A model generated the notes under the pieces. The model was given only the letters and a program-made list of their open reading frames with translations. It searched no databases and had not been told where the DNA came from. A program made the translations under genes and the position numbers. DNA of 64,000 bases from Ascaris suum (Eukaryota; Nematoda; Chromadorea; Rhabditida; Ascarididae): assembly GCA_013433145.1 (NCBI GenBank), contig CM024190.1:4030001-4094000 (forward strand). Direction: 5' to 3'. Below, in pieces: positions 13,901 through 26,045 of this stretch (the stretch's first letter is position 1; each line of letters starts with the position of its first letter).

Positions 13901-16900
13901 AGGATACCTCACGATAGCTGATAAACGCTCTCATTCATTATGCACTGGTATTGCCTTGCCGTACTTTTCGGCTGATGCAAACTTGTGATGGTGTTCACAC
14001 AAGACCATGCGCAAAAACCTTTCACCTTCAAACTATTCCACCATTTCAGCGTTGGGAAAATCAAAGCAACCAGATACCTGTTGCAGAACAACGTATCTCA
14101 TTCCAATGATTTTTTGGTCTATGCAGCTCGATATCATCCGAATTCGCTCTATTTTGAACCCTTCTAACCTGTCAATTAAAACCTTTCAGCGGCTTTTGCC
14201 ATTCGCACCTTTGCTGGATAACGTTCCCAAGAAGATTTACACCAATATCGAACCACTGCTCTTCTATGGAGATTTAAATTTAGGAAAAAGTTCAGTTAAG
14301 AAGCATCAAAGATTCGAATGACACAGCAACAGCTGTCTGATCTCTGGAGACACACCCCATATACAACCAGCGAAAGCACTGATGCTTGGTTGAGATGCCC
14401 AGTGCGCTGATCCACAGTATCGATGTCGCCAAGTGGAAAAGCAATGCACGTCACGTTCCCATAATTCCACAGTACGTCACTTTCTATTTCGAGTATCAGA
14501 TCGAACATCTGCAGAAGTGCATCACTTCAATCGCTTTTCATCATTCTTCTTGAAAGATCACTGTGGGGATCACCCGCAATTTCCTGATCATTGAAAATGA
14601 AACGGAGGTGTAAGGGGAGCAGGATGAGTGGGTAGGGAGAGGTTGCAGGGTCAAATTGGTTGAGTAGAATTCGAACCTCACCTCCAGAGATCTACCGATG
14701 TTCATGAAAAATTGTGTTCTTTATGATCTTCGTGATCAATAGTCGGTGATGGGCTGCTTTGAAATGTTTTAAACAAGGGGCCCTACCCTCCTCCTCCTTC
14801 CTCCGAAGATCTTCGCACAGCACTGGATGAAAAGTGTCTACTTTTGTTTTCCTTAATCTGCCAGGTTTAATTAGAAGAGTGGAGATCCTATGCTGCCAAA
14901 AACCCTCAAAGCTTCGAACGTTTTATTGAAGGCAGTGTTCTTGCCTTCAAAGTTGCTACTGTTCTGCATTAACAAAGCTTGAAATAATGCTGGTAGTTTC
15001 CGGAAATTTCCAGCCTTTCCACCGCCTCGCGCTTTTCTTGCTCCTCTTTTATCCCGCTATTTAACAGTTTATGACTTTTGGAGCTTACACTTTCCCCGAA
15101 CTTTCAAAAGAGATGCTCATTTGAGGCTAGGATTGCTAAAAAGGAAGCGTGTTTAGTTCGCTAAATTTTTAGGAGAAGGTAAACTCAAAGAAGTGGTGAG
15201 AAGTGACCACTTTTGCTCAGCATGGCGCGACCTCTATTCGTGCCTTCTGAAGCCTGCAATTAAATAATTAATTTCAGGATTGTTCTTACAGATTTATCGC
15301 ATTGAAGAATGCTCAAAATTGACCTCCTTCTTGGCAAGCTTCGCTGCCAGTGCCATAGGCGTCAGCTTTTGATTGTTTTTTACGTCAAGCCTTGCACCGA
15401 GATCGTGCGCCAATAAGAACATATCCTGCAACGGTAATGCGCCTTAGATAGGCCGCGATAACAAATCGACGGCAAAAAAGAGAGATTATAGTTCTTACCC
15501 TAAGCTCATGTATAACGGCGAGGTGGAGGACGGTGTTGCCGTTTGTGTCACGCATATTGGGATCCGCCTTGCAAGCACGCAACAAACGAAAGCAGTCGTG
15601 CTGGTTTGTGCATGCAGCAAACGACAGTGGGTACTCGCCCCAGTACATACGCCTAGAATATTTCATCGTCTGCAAACGAATGATAGGTAGGGAACGGGCG
15701 GTTCGCTTGCTCTATACGAACTTGGCCTTCTGAATCCGTCAAAAGAACAGAAGTGGGACTCTGAAATCAGTGCATGGATAAGTCTGCAGTGCCTGAGTCC
15801 TTCCCTTAACAATGCTCCTGATTAATCCTTAAAGTCTGATGTAAAAAAAAGATGAGCTTATTGCAAGTTTTTGGTGTAAAGTTCGATTTTGCTCATGGTG
15901 CAATGGCTGTAACTTAAAATAGGCGTATCCAACGTTTTCTCTTGTATGGTCACTGATCAGCGAAGGATCTTCACATTCTCAACATAAAGCCTGGCATTCT
16001 TGGCATCTTTATTCACCTGCACAAAAGATGCGTTCGCAAACTCCCGAACCTCGGTCATTTCAAGCCACGCGCCACTACCAGTTTCAAATTGCAAGGCATC
16101 TGATCTTATAGCTATCACTAACTCCGTAACGAGACAGTTACAGTCACTGATTAAAAAAGGATAAAAGGTCTTGAAATGAACCACCCATTATAAGCTTAAG
16201 ATAACTTTTTCAAACATGTATTTCATGACTTGAGTAATGTGGACTGCTAGAGCCCTCAACCACTTCATTGTTTCGCCAGCAATCTAGACTCCGTGTCTTC
16301 GAGAATTGTGCACATCAATTTAAAGCGCAATGCAGCTAAACTGGCTGAGGTAGTTGGGCGCCATCCGTTGATTCGAGGAGCACTGTCATAGATCAGATTA
16401 TCGGATAGATGATGCGAAGGATTTCGGAAACTGTAATGCTAACAATGATCAGGATGAAACGAAATTATGGAAAGCATGAAACGTTATTACAGCGGCATTT
16501 TAGTGGGTCGGAAAAAAGGGATAAGTAGGAGGTGGAACCGTAGTCTTGCATCTCTACCACACGATTAGTAAGTTGCCAAACAATGAGACCTATCAGCTAC
16601 AGAAGAGCTCATCACATTTCTTTGAATGGGTTCATGTGAAGTTGACATTCTCATATACAAATTCAGCACATCAACTTGTGATATAGATCGGGAATACATC
16701 TAGACATCAGATCTGCAGGCTGCATTTTCCATGATGCGTCTCCGCGTGGATCCGATATCCGATTTTGGCAAGAGATTATCCCACATAAAGCAAAATTTTC
16801 GTCATTTCTGCCTCTCTGCATGCTTCTTATGCCGCATGGGTTGGATGCGCCCAAACTGACCCTGTGTATCGAGTGTTCTGAACGAGATCGACCCATTCAT

Positions 16901-19900
16901 GCTCAAGCGAGTCAGTCCTTGAAGCTTTTTGATCATCGGCGCAGAAGAAAGATCCATAACAGCGTTGGTGGACGTCTGCTTTATGTCGTAGTAAAAAGTA
17001 CACCATTTCGATGTCTTCGTTCACAATGGCTTGGTGCAGTGGCGAAAGACCTACGATGGTTTGAAAATGTTGAACCGCATTTCCAGAAAAGTAAAACATA
17101 TTCATACTCACTTTAACAACCATACAGTGAACCTTAAAAGCAGTAAGCACAAGTAAAATTAAAGATCAGACATAGTCTAACCCTCTCTTCAACCTACAAC
17201 ACAATCACAGCGTGTTCAAAAGGCGCATTAATTGCTAGCTAACTTTTATAAGCATTACAGAGTCTGAATTATAACGCCGCAGTTGCGTCGCTGCAGTACG
17301 ACCGCGATTTTTTTTTAAGCAGAACGTGACCTGAGACATTGATTGTTGCGTATAGGAAGATGTGGCTTCAATTTCATTTGCAAGCAGCATGTAGCACACC
17401 TGCCATCTAGAGCATTCGCAATGGTGGACGGAACTGCTCAAGATTCGGCCCTCGAGAGAACATCAATGAAATCTTTAAAGTTGGTATTTCTTAGCTTTTG
17501 GCAGAATTGGTTTCATTTTCTTGGAAAGGTTTAGCTTTTCAAAGACTGGTCCTTATGCAACTAGAAAGTGATTACATTTTCACTCTTTGGTTGCACAAAT
17601 CTGTACCCTTCTCGGCAAATAATCTGCCAGTGCATGAACATACAAAACGGGAAGCACATGTGCAATAATAAGAAAAGCGCTCACTGTTCTTCTAATTTAT
17701 TCCATTCCCAACAGAAAAGGCTGTCAACTCACCATAATAATCTTCGGAAATGAAAACGTCATTGACCATCTTTGGATACTTTTTGACAATCAGTCGAACA
17801 AGTTCATTGTGATCGGCTGTATTATGCAGCATACATATATGCAGAAGGTTTTCACCCATTTTGCCTTCAAATTATGAGAACATCGCGCAAATGATGGATT
17901 AATTTCTTAAGCACGAAATGATTCCATTTCCCTAAGCAAATGAGCCGAGAAAATACAAAAGATTTGTATGGTTAAGGTGCTACCGCGATGAGTTTTATAG
18001 CAGAGAAATTGCTGAGATAGTTGTGCGTATCATAAGTTGACAGATTGGAGATGATATTTGCGCGCAGTCTATCAAATAAATGTGTTTAATGTTGGATAAT
18101 GGCGGTCGAAAGGGGGGGGGGGGCGGGCCTGGGGAGAGTTGAGGGACTACGATGCCTCTTCATTCTCCAAAGAAGAGGAACTTCAGCATCAATTTCATAT
18201 TCTAAACAAAACAGCAGATCCAAATTCTTGGGACATTAGATGAACCAGAGTATATAGCACATATATACTAAAGTGTAAACAGTGATGAAAGCTTTATTGT
18301 TACGCAGAAATGAAATTAAGGAGCATTAAAATCTTGCCGAATAAGTCATAAATCATCATTGAAAACGAACAATCTGCTGGTTAATTTCTACAGCAAACAA
18401 GTGATCACTAGAAGTTGAAAATACGAACCTCTTAGAGTAATGTCCCAGACAAGTTCTCGATAATTCATACTGCGATTGCCTCTTATGCATCCGTCGAGGA
18501 TTTTTAAGGCTGAAATATAGCATCAACGCGCGAAATAAGTGATTATCTCTTTGACCGGCTCACAGAAATTTTGAAATTAGTTGTCGTCTCCTAAAATTGA
18601 TTTGCCCACCAACTATTAGGCAGAAAGGCAATACTGCCAACTTCCTTTCAGTGCGGACGCGCCAGCAGGTTCGTTCATAGATGGGAAATCAGGGGCCCAA
18701 ATGCAAACTAGTATCGCCACACTTATTGTCCTCAATAGTTATGTCGCGAGTCCGAAAAATTAATTCCTCAATGAGGACTTTAGATGTTGCTGCAGATTTT
18801 TAAAATATTTTCATATATTACATTCATAAGGATTGATCCAGCTAGAATAATGCGCCTTACAAGGTAAGACAAAGAAGATTAATAGCATACAGCTCGGTCG
18901 AACGACTGTTCAGTATGTGTCTTGAGGCTAGCCTGAGGTAAAATCGGGAGCACATAAAAGAGCTTCTTTTATGCTTCTAGGCTGTACTCATGTACTCATT
19001 CCAGCTTCTAGACTGGCCTTAAAGCCGAGCGGGTCTCGAGTGGCTGTTGGAATGAGCGAGGTGATCGGCTGCAGTGTGGAGTTCGACTGCGGGATCGTGC
19101 CGGCTACTGAAGCTATCCTCTTGTCCCTTCTTCTTTGTAACCTTGCTGTGGTGATGAACTGTTTGCTCCTTATACCTGTGTTACCTGGCAATTTACTTGG
19201 TCGCATCTCAATAGATGGTGCAAGTCCTCAACGAGACTGAGACGGCCAGACGGCCAGACGAACCAAGGGAAGATGACCCTTACATGGGGGCTCAGCCAGT
19301 GATCGAAACGGGGACCTCTTACATATTACGTATCTCATCCGACGACGAATTCTAAACGTTGCGCTCTTCGACTTTGATTTGCCTTCCTTTCCGATCATTT
19401 TACTGTCCTATGTTCGCGACGTCCTGAGTAACGTGCTCCCTCACTCTTTAAGCATCATCGTCGCAACTGGTCGATGACGACTGGAAGTGCATCTTCCTGC
19501 TAACTAACGAACACTTGGGCTAGTGAAGTTTCTTTCTTTTTTTTGTTGATTCCGCAAAAAAATGAATCATCTTACCTTTAATTACATCACCTTTTTGGGC
19601 ACCTTCTTGATTGATATCAGCGAGAATGTTTGGACCGCGTTTTCCTCTCCCTTTCTTACGTCGCAATGCACTGAGCATTGCGTTTCGTTGCTTATTTCTG
19701 ATCATCACGAGCTCCGAAATTGAAATCAACTTTCCTTTACCGCCGTTATATAGGAATGATTTCATCTGGAAGTCTCCTCGTTAATTGTGCAAAGGTGTTG
19801 CCATTGAATTTGAAATTTCCAAGTGATACTTTGCTGTCCGCCAAACGAATTCAGTAAACGACAGAAAGAGGAGGATTTTCTCTGTGACACTTGGTAAAAA

Positions 19901-21705
19901 TTTGCAAGAAATGTAAAAAAAAATTTGAGCATAAGTATTTAAAATGCTAAAAATGTCTCCTTTAGCGCCATTAGAAGCACATTCAAGAGATATAACCGAA
20001 AGATGCCTCTATGGTGGATTATAATGGCCCTTTTCCAGGACTAAACAGAAGATTTTTTCATTCTTTGACAGGGTGCGAAACTTTCAGCAACAACATTGTA
20101 AAAATTAATGTGCGAAATGAGATGATTCTAAGGAATGGAGTCTGAATCGTCTTTGACCGATTGCGATAGAAACTTCAACTTTTATGATTTTGGAAGATCA
20201 CTGCAGTTTTGATTTTGTAAAATTTTAGGAGGTAGTGCTCCATTATTCTGGAGAATAAGAGCATTTGCCTGCGTATCACAAGGCTAGAACTTGCTCTGTT
20301 GTCGTATTATTAAATCTTTGCCAATTACGCCTCTTCCGGCAACATCTTTGTCAGTACTGAACAATCTTTACCGCCAAAGCTGTACAACAGCCTCGCTTAC
20401 GCTTCGGAAAAACAGAAGGCAACGGATTGAGAACCAGCTCATGCCTTCGGCCTTTCGAAATAACATTAATGACTTGTGGTATGAGATTCCCGGACAACTT
20501 TCTAGAGCGGCACCTTAAGGAAAAAGCGCTTTCTACACCCGTCATCTATCCCTGCAACACCCACCGAAATTTTTAAAGGGATAAGAAAGTTAGAACAGTA
20601 AGAGAACAATTAAAAAGATTCCCAGCATCCAAGTACGACCAACTAGTTGGCCAGTTAGACATAATTTTTCTGTCTTCTGTAATCTCTCTCACACGGTCAA
20701 ATTTAACGGTCCAACAAGAACGATCTATTCCCTACAATTAATTAAAGCCGCCATAAAAGGCAGCAAAAATAGAAAATCTGGGATGAAAAAACTTCCTCAA
20801 AACTTCCCCAAAAATTTCTCAAAAAAACTCGCAAAAATATTTTTGCTGTGGAAAAGTCCGAATTTTTGTAGAACCATATATCACTTAAGTATTATCAAGG
20901 CGAGCTGTTGCAAAAACCATTAGGGAGTCTCGTCGAGTTATTCGGATTCTCTGTGGAACTCTATCTCCAGCATGACCCGAAACGCAGGACTTCCTAAATA
21001 ATAAAAAAAAATTGGAGATCACACCAATCCATTAAGCTTGCGACAATCAGTTTCCGAGCTGCTTCTTCTAATTCCACTAGAAAAGCGTCTAAGCAATGCC
21101 CTTCGACCTAATCTACTGAACAATTCATCCCAATAAAATTTGCAGTGCAAAGGCTTCCAGCTTATGAATGGTGGCACAATGCGACAACGTTGCATAAAGT
21201 GCAAAATATAGACAACTTTTAGCAAGTATGTTGTGAAGCAAGAAATCGCAGGCACTATCACTAAAGGTGATCACCTTTAAAGACAACATCATCGCTGCGT
21301 GAGACACTTGCCATGCAAAGTGATAATACCCAATGAAGCAAGGATCTCATTAGCCTCCACCACTAAGTCCAACCTTTTGCGTCGTTAAAATCCATAGAAC
21401 CTTACTTATTCGTGATCTAAACTGTATTTCTGCATTCACTTTCAGGCGCTCTCTTAACTCTCTTAAACATAGAAGAATATATCTTTTTCGGGACCATTTG
21501 CATATTTTGTTATGAACTGATGAGAAATAGGATTGCTTTGTGCCGAGTAACCTACCATCGTTTCCAGATACTCATCCAGCACTCCATAGTCATTAGATTG
21601 TCGTGCCAATTTTATCCACGGTAATAGAGTACCACCACCATGACAATCCACCAGCTCATAAAATTTCTCTGCGTCAGCCATTTGGCGCTCTGCTAGCTTC
21701 GACAT
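4925..21705 (-). CDS. TRPV-family cation channel, OCR-like (18 exons)
   Basis: Exons, 5' to 3': 21705-21556, 19765-19576, 18509-18429, 17864-17733, 17050-16861, 15652-15499, 15425-15324, 14508-14356, 13330-13248, 12781-12700, 11486-11313, 10950-10843, 9069-8903, 8581-8472, 7748-7552, 7106-6949, 6015-5884, 5269-4925, about 902 residues. Phases agree at every junction except 15/16. Visible features are ankyrin repeats (about 140-385, with [13 protein letters not shown] and [13 protein letters not shown]), S1 in exon 10, an extracellular loop with CHLWDYGN in exon 11, S2 in exon 12, S3-S4 in exon 13, S5 in exon 14 (ends VVGFSQ), the pore in exon 15 with filter-like MSVGEF, S6 in exon 16 (LLNLLIAMM) and a TRP-box-like [17 protein letters not shown] across exons 16/17. 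By family it is a non-selective Ca2+-permeable channel; nematode OCR proteins pair with OSM-9 in sensory cilia. Assignment to OCR rather than OSM-9 rests on resemblance. The N-terminus may be incomplete: TTTAAG lies just before CTG-ATG and could be an acceptor. The exon 18 tail is less certain. Confidence 0.93.
5819..5883 (-). other. GC-type splice donor followed by a pyrimidine-rich tract
   Basis: Exon 17 ends ...GTGCAG and the intron begins GCAAGT, the textbook match for a GC-AG donor. The next 60 bases on the coding strand are almost all pyrimidine. A GT donor four bases further in (GCAA/GTATCT) is the alternative, but it would end the exon in phase 1, whereas the best next exon (AAT-TCA at 5269) needs phase 0. 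Confidence 0.6.
9116..9132 (+). repeat. G17 homopolymer tract
   Basis: Seventeen consecutive G on the plus strand (C on the gene strand), about 50 bases outside the acceptor of TRPV exon 13. It is one of six G/C runs of 12 or more in the window. Confidence 0.95.
10698..10711 (-). repeat. G14 homopolymer tract (C on plus strand)
   Basis: Run of 14 C on the plus strand, preceded by a further ACCCCCA. It lies in the TRPV intron just after exon 12, so the gene strand carries the G run. Confidence 0.95.
11311..11312 (-). other. Probable GC splice donor of TRPV exon 11
   Basis: The reading frame through [16 protein letters not shown] has no GT donor in the right phase. An intron starting GCACGT after AGA joins in phase 0 to exon 12 ([10 protein letters not shown]), restoring the expected TRPV S1-S2 loop to S2 transition. 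The donor matches the GC consensus less well than the one at exon 17. Confidence 0.55.
15957..16146 (-). other. Coding-like exon inside TRPV intron 5
   Basis: After a TTTTTTAATCAG acceptor, one base plus 62 codons and a stop are open, including [20 protein letters not shown]. The single leading base would complete the GG left by TRPV exon 5 and give glycine, so it could be an alternative terminal exon yielding a channel-less ankyrin protein. A CAG/GTGAAT donor inside it could end it earlier, but that phase would not join exon 6. It might instead belong to a nested gene. I do not recognise the peptide. Confidence 0.4.
18112..18123 (+). repeat. G12 homopolymer tract
   Basis: Twelve G on the plus strand in the TRPV intron between exons 3 and 4, followed by CGGGCCTGGGGAG. 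Confidence 0.9.
18985..19374 (-). repeat. tRNA-derived SINE-like element, copy A
   Basis: Lies in TRPV intron 2. On the minus strand it starts with an A-box-like AGTCGAAGAGCGCAACG, then about 60 bases later a B-box-like GTTTCGATCAC and GGCTGAGCCCCC, resembling the two promoter blocks and acceptor end of a tRNA. The body ends in CTGGAATGAGTACATG. The body is shared, at clearly visible but diverged similarity, with the inverted copy near 39.3-39.6 kb; for example AAAGCCGAG and ATTCCAGCT...CTAGACTGG occur in both. The tRNA origin is inferred from the boxes; membership of a repeat family is directly supported. Confidence 0.6.
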
Positions 21706-24700
21706 CAGCTTAAATACACTGTTTATTAACCGACTATGAAAAAGCGTAACAAAAAGGTGACATTTTAAGCCGATTAAGAGGAAGCCGCCCGAAAAGCGTG
21801 CTTAGAACTTTCTATTACGTTCCCCACACCTCCGTAACTTATCAATAAGTGTCAACGCCGCAAAACGCTGGCAAAGTTGGCACAGACCAACTTTTCACAG
21901 AGCTTACTGAAGCAGTATAGTGTGCTTTCAACGGGCTGCTAAGATATCCGTGCGCATCATAGTCAAAACTCCGTTATATTATATTACACACAATTTCACT
22001 AGGACCTATTTATACTGCACTGTACATTAATAATGCACTATACGTTTATAAATTTCCTGTGAATTTAGTTCATTGTGCCCCTATTTCTAATTCTTATTAG
22101 TGTATTTGTATTTATTTTTTCTCTTTGCTTGTCTTTCGTATGTCGCGCTGTTCGGGTAACCTGTTCGCCGCAGGCTGCTCACATATTTTTTTTCCTTTAT
22201 AGGTCTGTCTCGCGTTATGCGAACATATATTCAATGCAGCTCTGTTCAGTTCGACGATTCACTTCCGCGTAATTTGCTTCGCTGCACATATGTGGAATCG
22301 TTCCAATGCGCTTCGGCAAAAAATTCGCAAAGAAACGCGTAATAAACGAACAAATGCTTCACTGCTAAATTAAAAGGCATTAAGTGAAGCAATCACTCGC
22401 AAGTGACGTGATAGTTCAAAGTTCCAAACGATGTCAGCTGGCCTACGACACGTGCATGGTCCAAATTTGACGAAAGAACGCAGTAATGTCAGCGATGGCG
22501 TGTATATGACCTGTTAACTAGGGTCGATAGGAAATGCAACATACCTATGCTCCTTACTGTCAGGAAACAACTTTCTCTAGCAAATTTTTGAATTTGTTTA
22601 ACAGTTCACTAAACGTGCTCAAGTGCCGCTTCGTAAGAACGAAACAGTACGGCTTTCCTTAGCGTAGCATTCCATCGTGAGAGCTCCAAAATCAAATATA
22701 TTTCATGTATAATTTCAGTCAGCTCCAGTAGCTCTTACGGTACACCTTCTTTATGGCCTATTCTCCCGTTTTAAAATGCACTTGTGTTATGCAACAGTTC
22801 TTTGTAGAGAACTATGCTAAGCTGTGCCGTTTGGTAGTTTGATAGAATCCCGCCATAAGAAGTGTTCTAATGCAGACTACAGTACAGTTTGCTGGTATAA
22901 CTTGCGATTGCCACTGCCCAAAAACAGTGCAATCTCCTGTACACCTATCCTCTCCTAGCTGCACCAGCCAAGCTACTCTTTCAGTAAATTGTGGCGATAC
23001 ATAAAAATTCCTATGCTATGCCCAAACTCAACGTTTATCTGGCAATGATAAGGGTTACAGCCGAATGTTCTCCAGTACCGCTGTACTCGTGAAATCTGAT
23101 CAAAAGTCCTGGACATGCATCCTTTATTAGCCTGAGGAAATCTAGGAGGACATCGTATAGTTAAACTTACTTCTGGTTAATCAAAAGTTGACGTCTTGTT
23201 TCGATGCAGTGATATTACAAGTGCTGCATGTATCACTTACTGAAAATTCAACGCCTCCGAGCGCGAGGTCATATCTCGACAGATTCAATACACGTCGCTA
23301 AATATCGGTGTCATGAATTCGCTAATCGCTAAATGGAGAAATCACTGGCATAAGATAACGTGACACTTTTGCATAACTTAGGAGAATGTGTTCATGCAAA
23401 CTGCAGCCGAACAGACACTGTTTTCACCGCAAATTGGTGAAAATATTACTATAATTGCGGTACCTTGTCATTAACGCAAATAAACTCGCTAAAATGGAGC
23501 GCTCGCATAACCAACACTGAGTTGCTAGTAAATCAGCATCCTTCTTTCGTTTCTTATTCGGTCAAATATATTTACCAATCGCAAAACTTGACAGTAATTA
23601 AGATAAATGGAAAAACATGGGTGATTGCATACAACTGCAAGGGCTTCAAAGTGGGAGCGAACCGCATTACGTAAAAGTGAGGAAAGCAAGGCGGTCCAGC
23701 AAGTTGATGAGTAGAGCTTAATGACTTGTGAGAATAGATTCCTGTGTGGCATTACCGACACATATTTCGGGATTACTCAGCGTAGGCATGCAATTAAAGA
23801 CACGATTACTGCTTTTGGCCGCCATTCTGAATGAAGCCGTAATTCAGAAATGAAACCTTACCGCTCATCTTACTCAGTACTGCATTTCGTTGGCTTATTG
23901 CAGCACAAATGACTCGCAGCCAATATTCAAAAACTTCTCAAAAAAAAAAAACACTCCTTGCCTTCAAATGGAACAACATTCCGCAGTCCAGTGAATAACA
24001 TGCAGCAGCGAACTCACCTGATTAACGTCATGTTTCTAAGTATAGCGCAGCGCAATCGTTCGCATACGCTCGTCAATAATTCCGCGATCTCTCAAGCTGG
24101 AGAAATGAACATACCTCGGTGTCCGACGCTTTGTATTCTGAAGAAGGGCGACCACAAGACATAAACAATCTCAAGAATTTGCAAATACCATTGTAACACT
24201 TGTCTATTTACAAATTTTTGAAACAAACTTGCGTATTTCTAGATGAAATAACGCTCAAAGATGCAAAATGCGGATTGGAATTCCTAATGTAAACGCTTGT
24301 TCTAGCGAATATTTCTTTCCAAGTTTGATGCGAAAATTAGGGCTCCAAAATTCCCAATTTTTTCTGTCTAAAGTTAGCAGAATGCCAGGTCAAGTTCCGG
24401 AAGATTTTTGTACGCTTTCAGATATGAACTTTCACGACCAGTGCGAGATTTTGCCATTGTGTGACTCAATAGTCGATGCGCCTTCCTCCGAATAAACCAA
24501 CCAGCATCACTGGTCGCAACTGACGTATCATGACTCAAGGCCAACCAAATTCTTTTTAAAATATTAATGCTTCAATTGATGTGGTGTTGACTTTTCCGCA
24601 GAGTATGTGCCACTAATCTCTGTCAGCAAAACTCACGAAACCAGATGTAACGTTATTGCCGACAATGCATTACAGTTGCTCGCTGAACTCTGAATATTTC

Positions 24701-26012
24701 ACCTGCAGTAAGTGAGAGGAATGCAAGTACGGCGCGCAATTTTTGCAGTACATCATTCCATGCTTTATAGACTTCAATCTATCTCAAAACAACAAAATTT
24801 CATCGATCACGTTTTGAAGCAGTCGGCGTCGATGAGCGGTGAGGTGTCCGGAAAAAATACTGCCATAACGGTAGTAATATTTCTCTGTCAGCTTCCACGA
24901 TACCAGTCGATTAAATTTACTGATTCCCTCCAAGGAACCGTTGCCAGTACTCTGAATACCTTTCACACGTCCCTTATGGCGCTCGATGTACGCCGATTTG
25001 TGTAAGACGCGCTCTATGTTGAAGTATATAGAGCATGCGCTTCGGCTCGAGGGTATTTCGATGCTCTATCGTTCCACAAGCAGTGCTGCTTATTAATCGG
25101 AATACTTCGACAACCCCTAACTACTGACAGTGGGAATTTAGGTGTTTCGAATACTCGCTGAATGAATTAATGCATGTACAACGCGTCGATGCGTCGGCAA
25201 TTCATCAGCTCGCTTGCGCACTCATCATGTGTGGTCTGTGATTGTTATCCCCCTCATCCCTCCACAGTACACCACTTCCGAGCAATGAGTTCAACAGTGA
25301 CGATTTCCTTATTTCTGTATCTCTAATAATAGATCCTGGTTGAATTAAGTGCTAGAACACATGCACATTACATCCGAGTAAAAACTGCCTCGAATTTAGC
25401 GCATCGCATGAAGAAACAAATAAAACAAGCAGTTGTTGGCTCCAATTTGCTAGTTTTGTCCACAAGGCTGTGCCTATAAATATTTCCTTCAAAACCTCTA
25501 GTTGCATAACTCTCTTTTTCTCCTTTCCTGCCTGGACAACTTTTTCATTCTTTCGTTCAGCAATCACTACGTTCTCACTCAGTAATTGTGTTTATCAATT
25601 AGATTTCTGGAGGGCTTCAAGCAGTGCCTATCATATGCCTAGGTGAAAACGTTCCGTGAAGTTGGTGGGGCATAATACGTTAAGTTAAGCGGATTTCAAC
25701 CATAAATTACTAGAGTCACTAGAGGGAGCAAACACTGTCACTTAGTTTTTTCAGTGGCGATTTTGATGCCGCCTTCGAAACACTTCATCAGACTGCCATA
25801 CGCTCATGCTGTAGTCCAGTAAGTTGAAGTATTAGACTACAACGTAAATGGCACCATGCTGGAGGTGTTTCTAGGCAGAAGCTGAGAACTATCTGGAGCC
25901 GAACCTGTTAGGTTGGTGGTGTTCTGCGTGCCGCATCGCTGGCACCATTTCAGGCTTGGCGTTGTTCAAGGAGGGGCGTTTACACATAGTGGGTGTGCGG
26001 TACGCTTTTCCA
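21706..26012. other. Intergenic region between two divergent genes
   Basis: Should hold the promoters, and possibly further 5' exons, of the TRPV gene (leftward) and the chromodomain gene (rightward). A lysine-rich open stretch on the minus strand around 25.5 kb (ERKNEKVVQAGKEKKR) looks mildly coding-like, but no splice phase ties it to the TRPV gene. Nothing else stands out. Confidence 0.4.
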
Positions 26013-26013
26013 G
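26003..26013 (+). promoter_or_regulatory. Candidate spliced-leader acceptor of the chromodomain gene
   Basis: CGCTTTTCCAG ends 32 bases before the first in-frame ATG, a spacing usual for nematode SL trans-splicing. A second acceptor-like site, ACCATTTCAG, ends near 25953. Confidence 0.4.
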
Positions 26014-26045
26014 TGGAGCCAGTTGGCCCCCGCCCTTCGTTCGGT

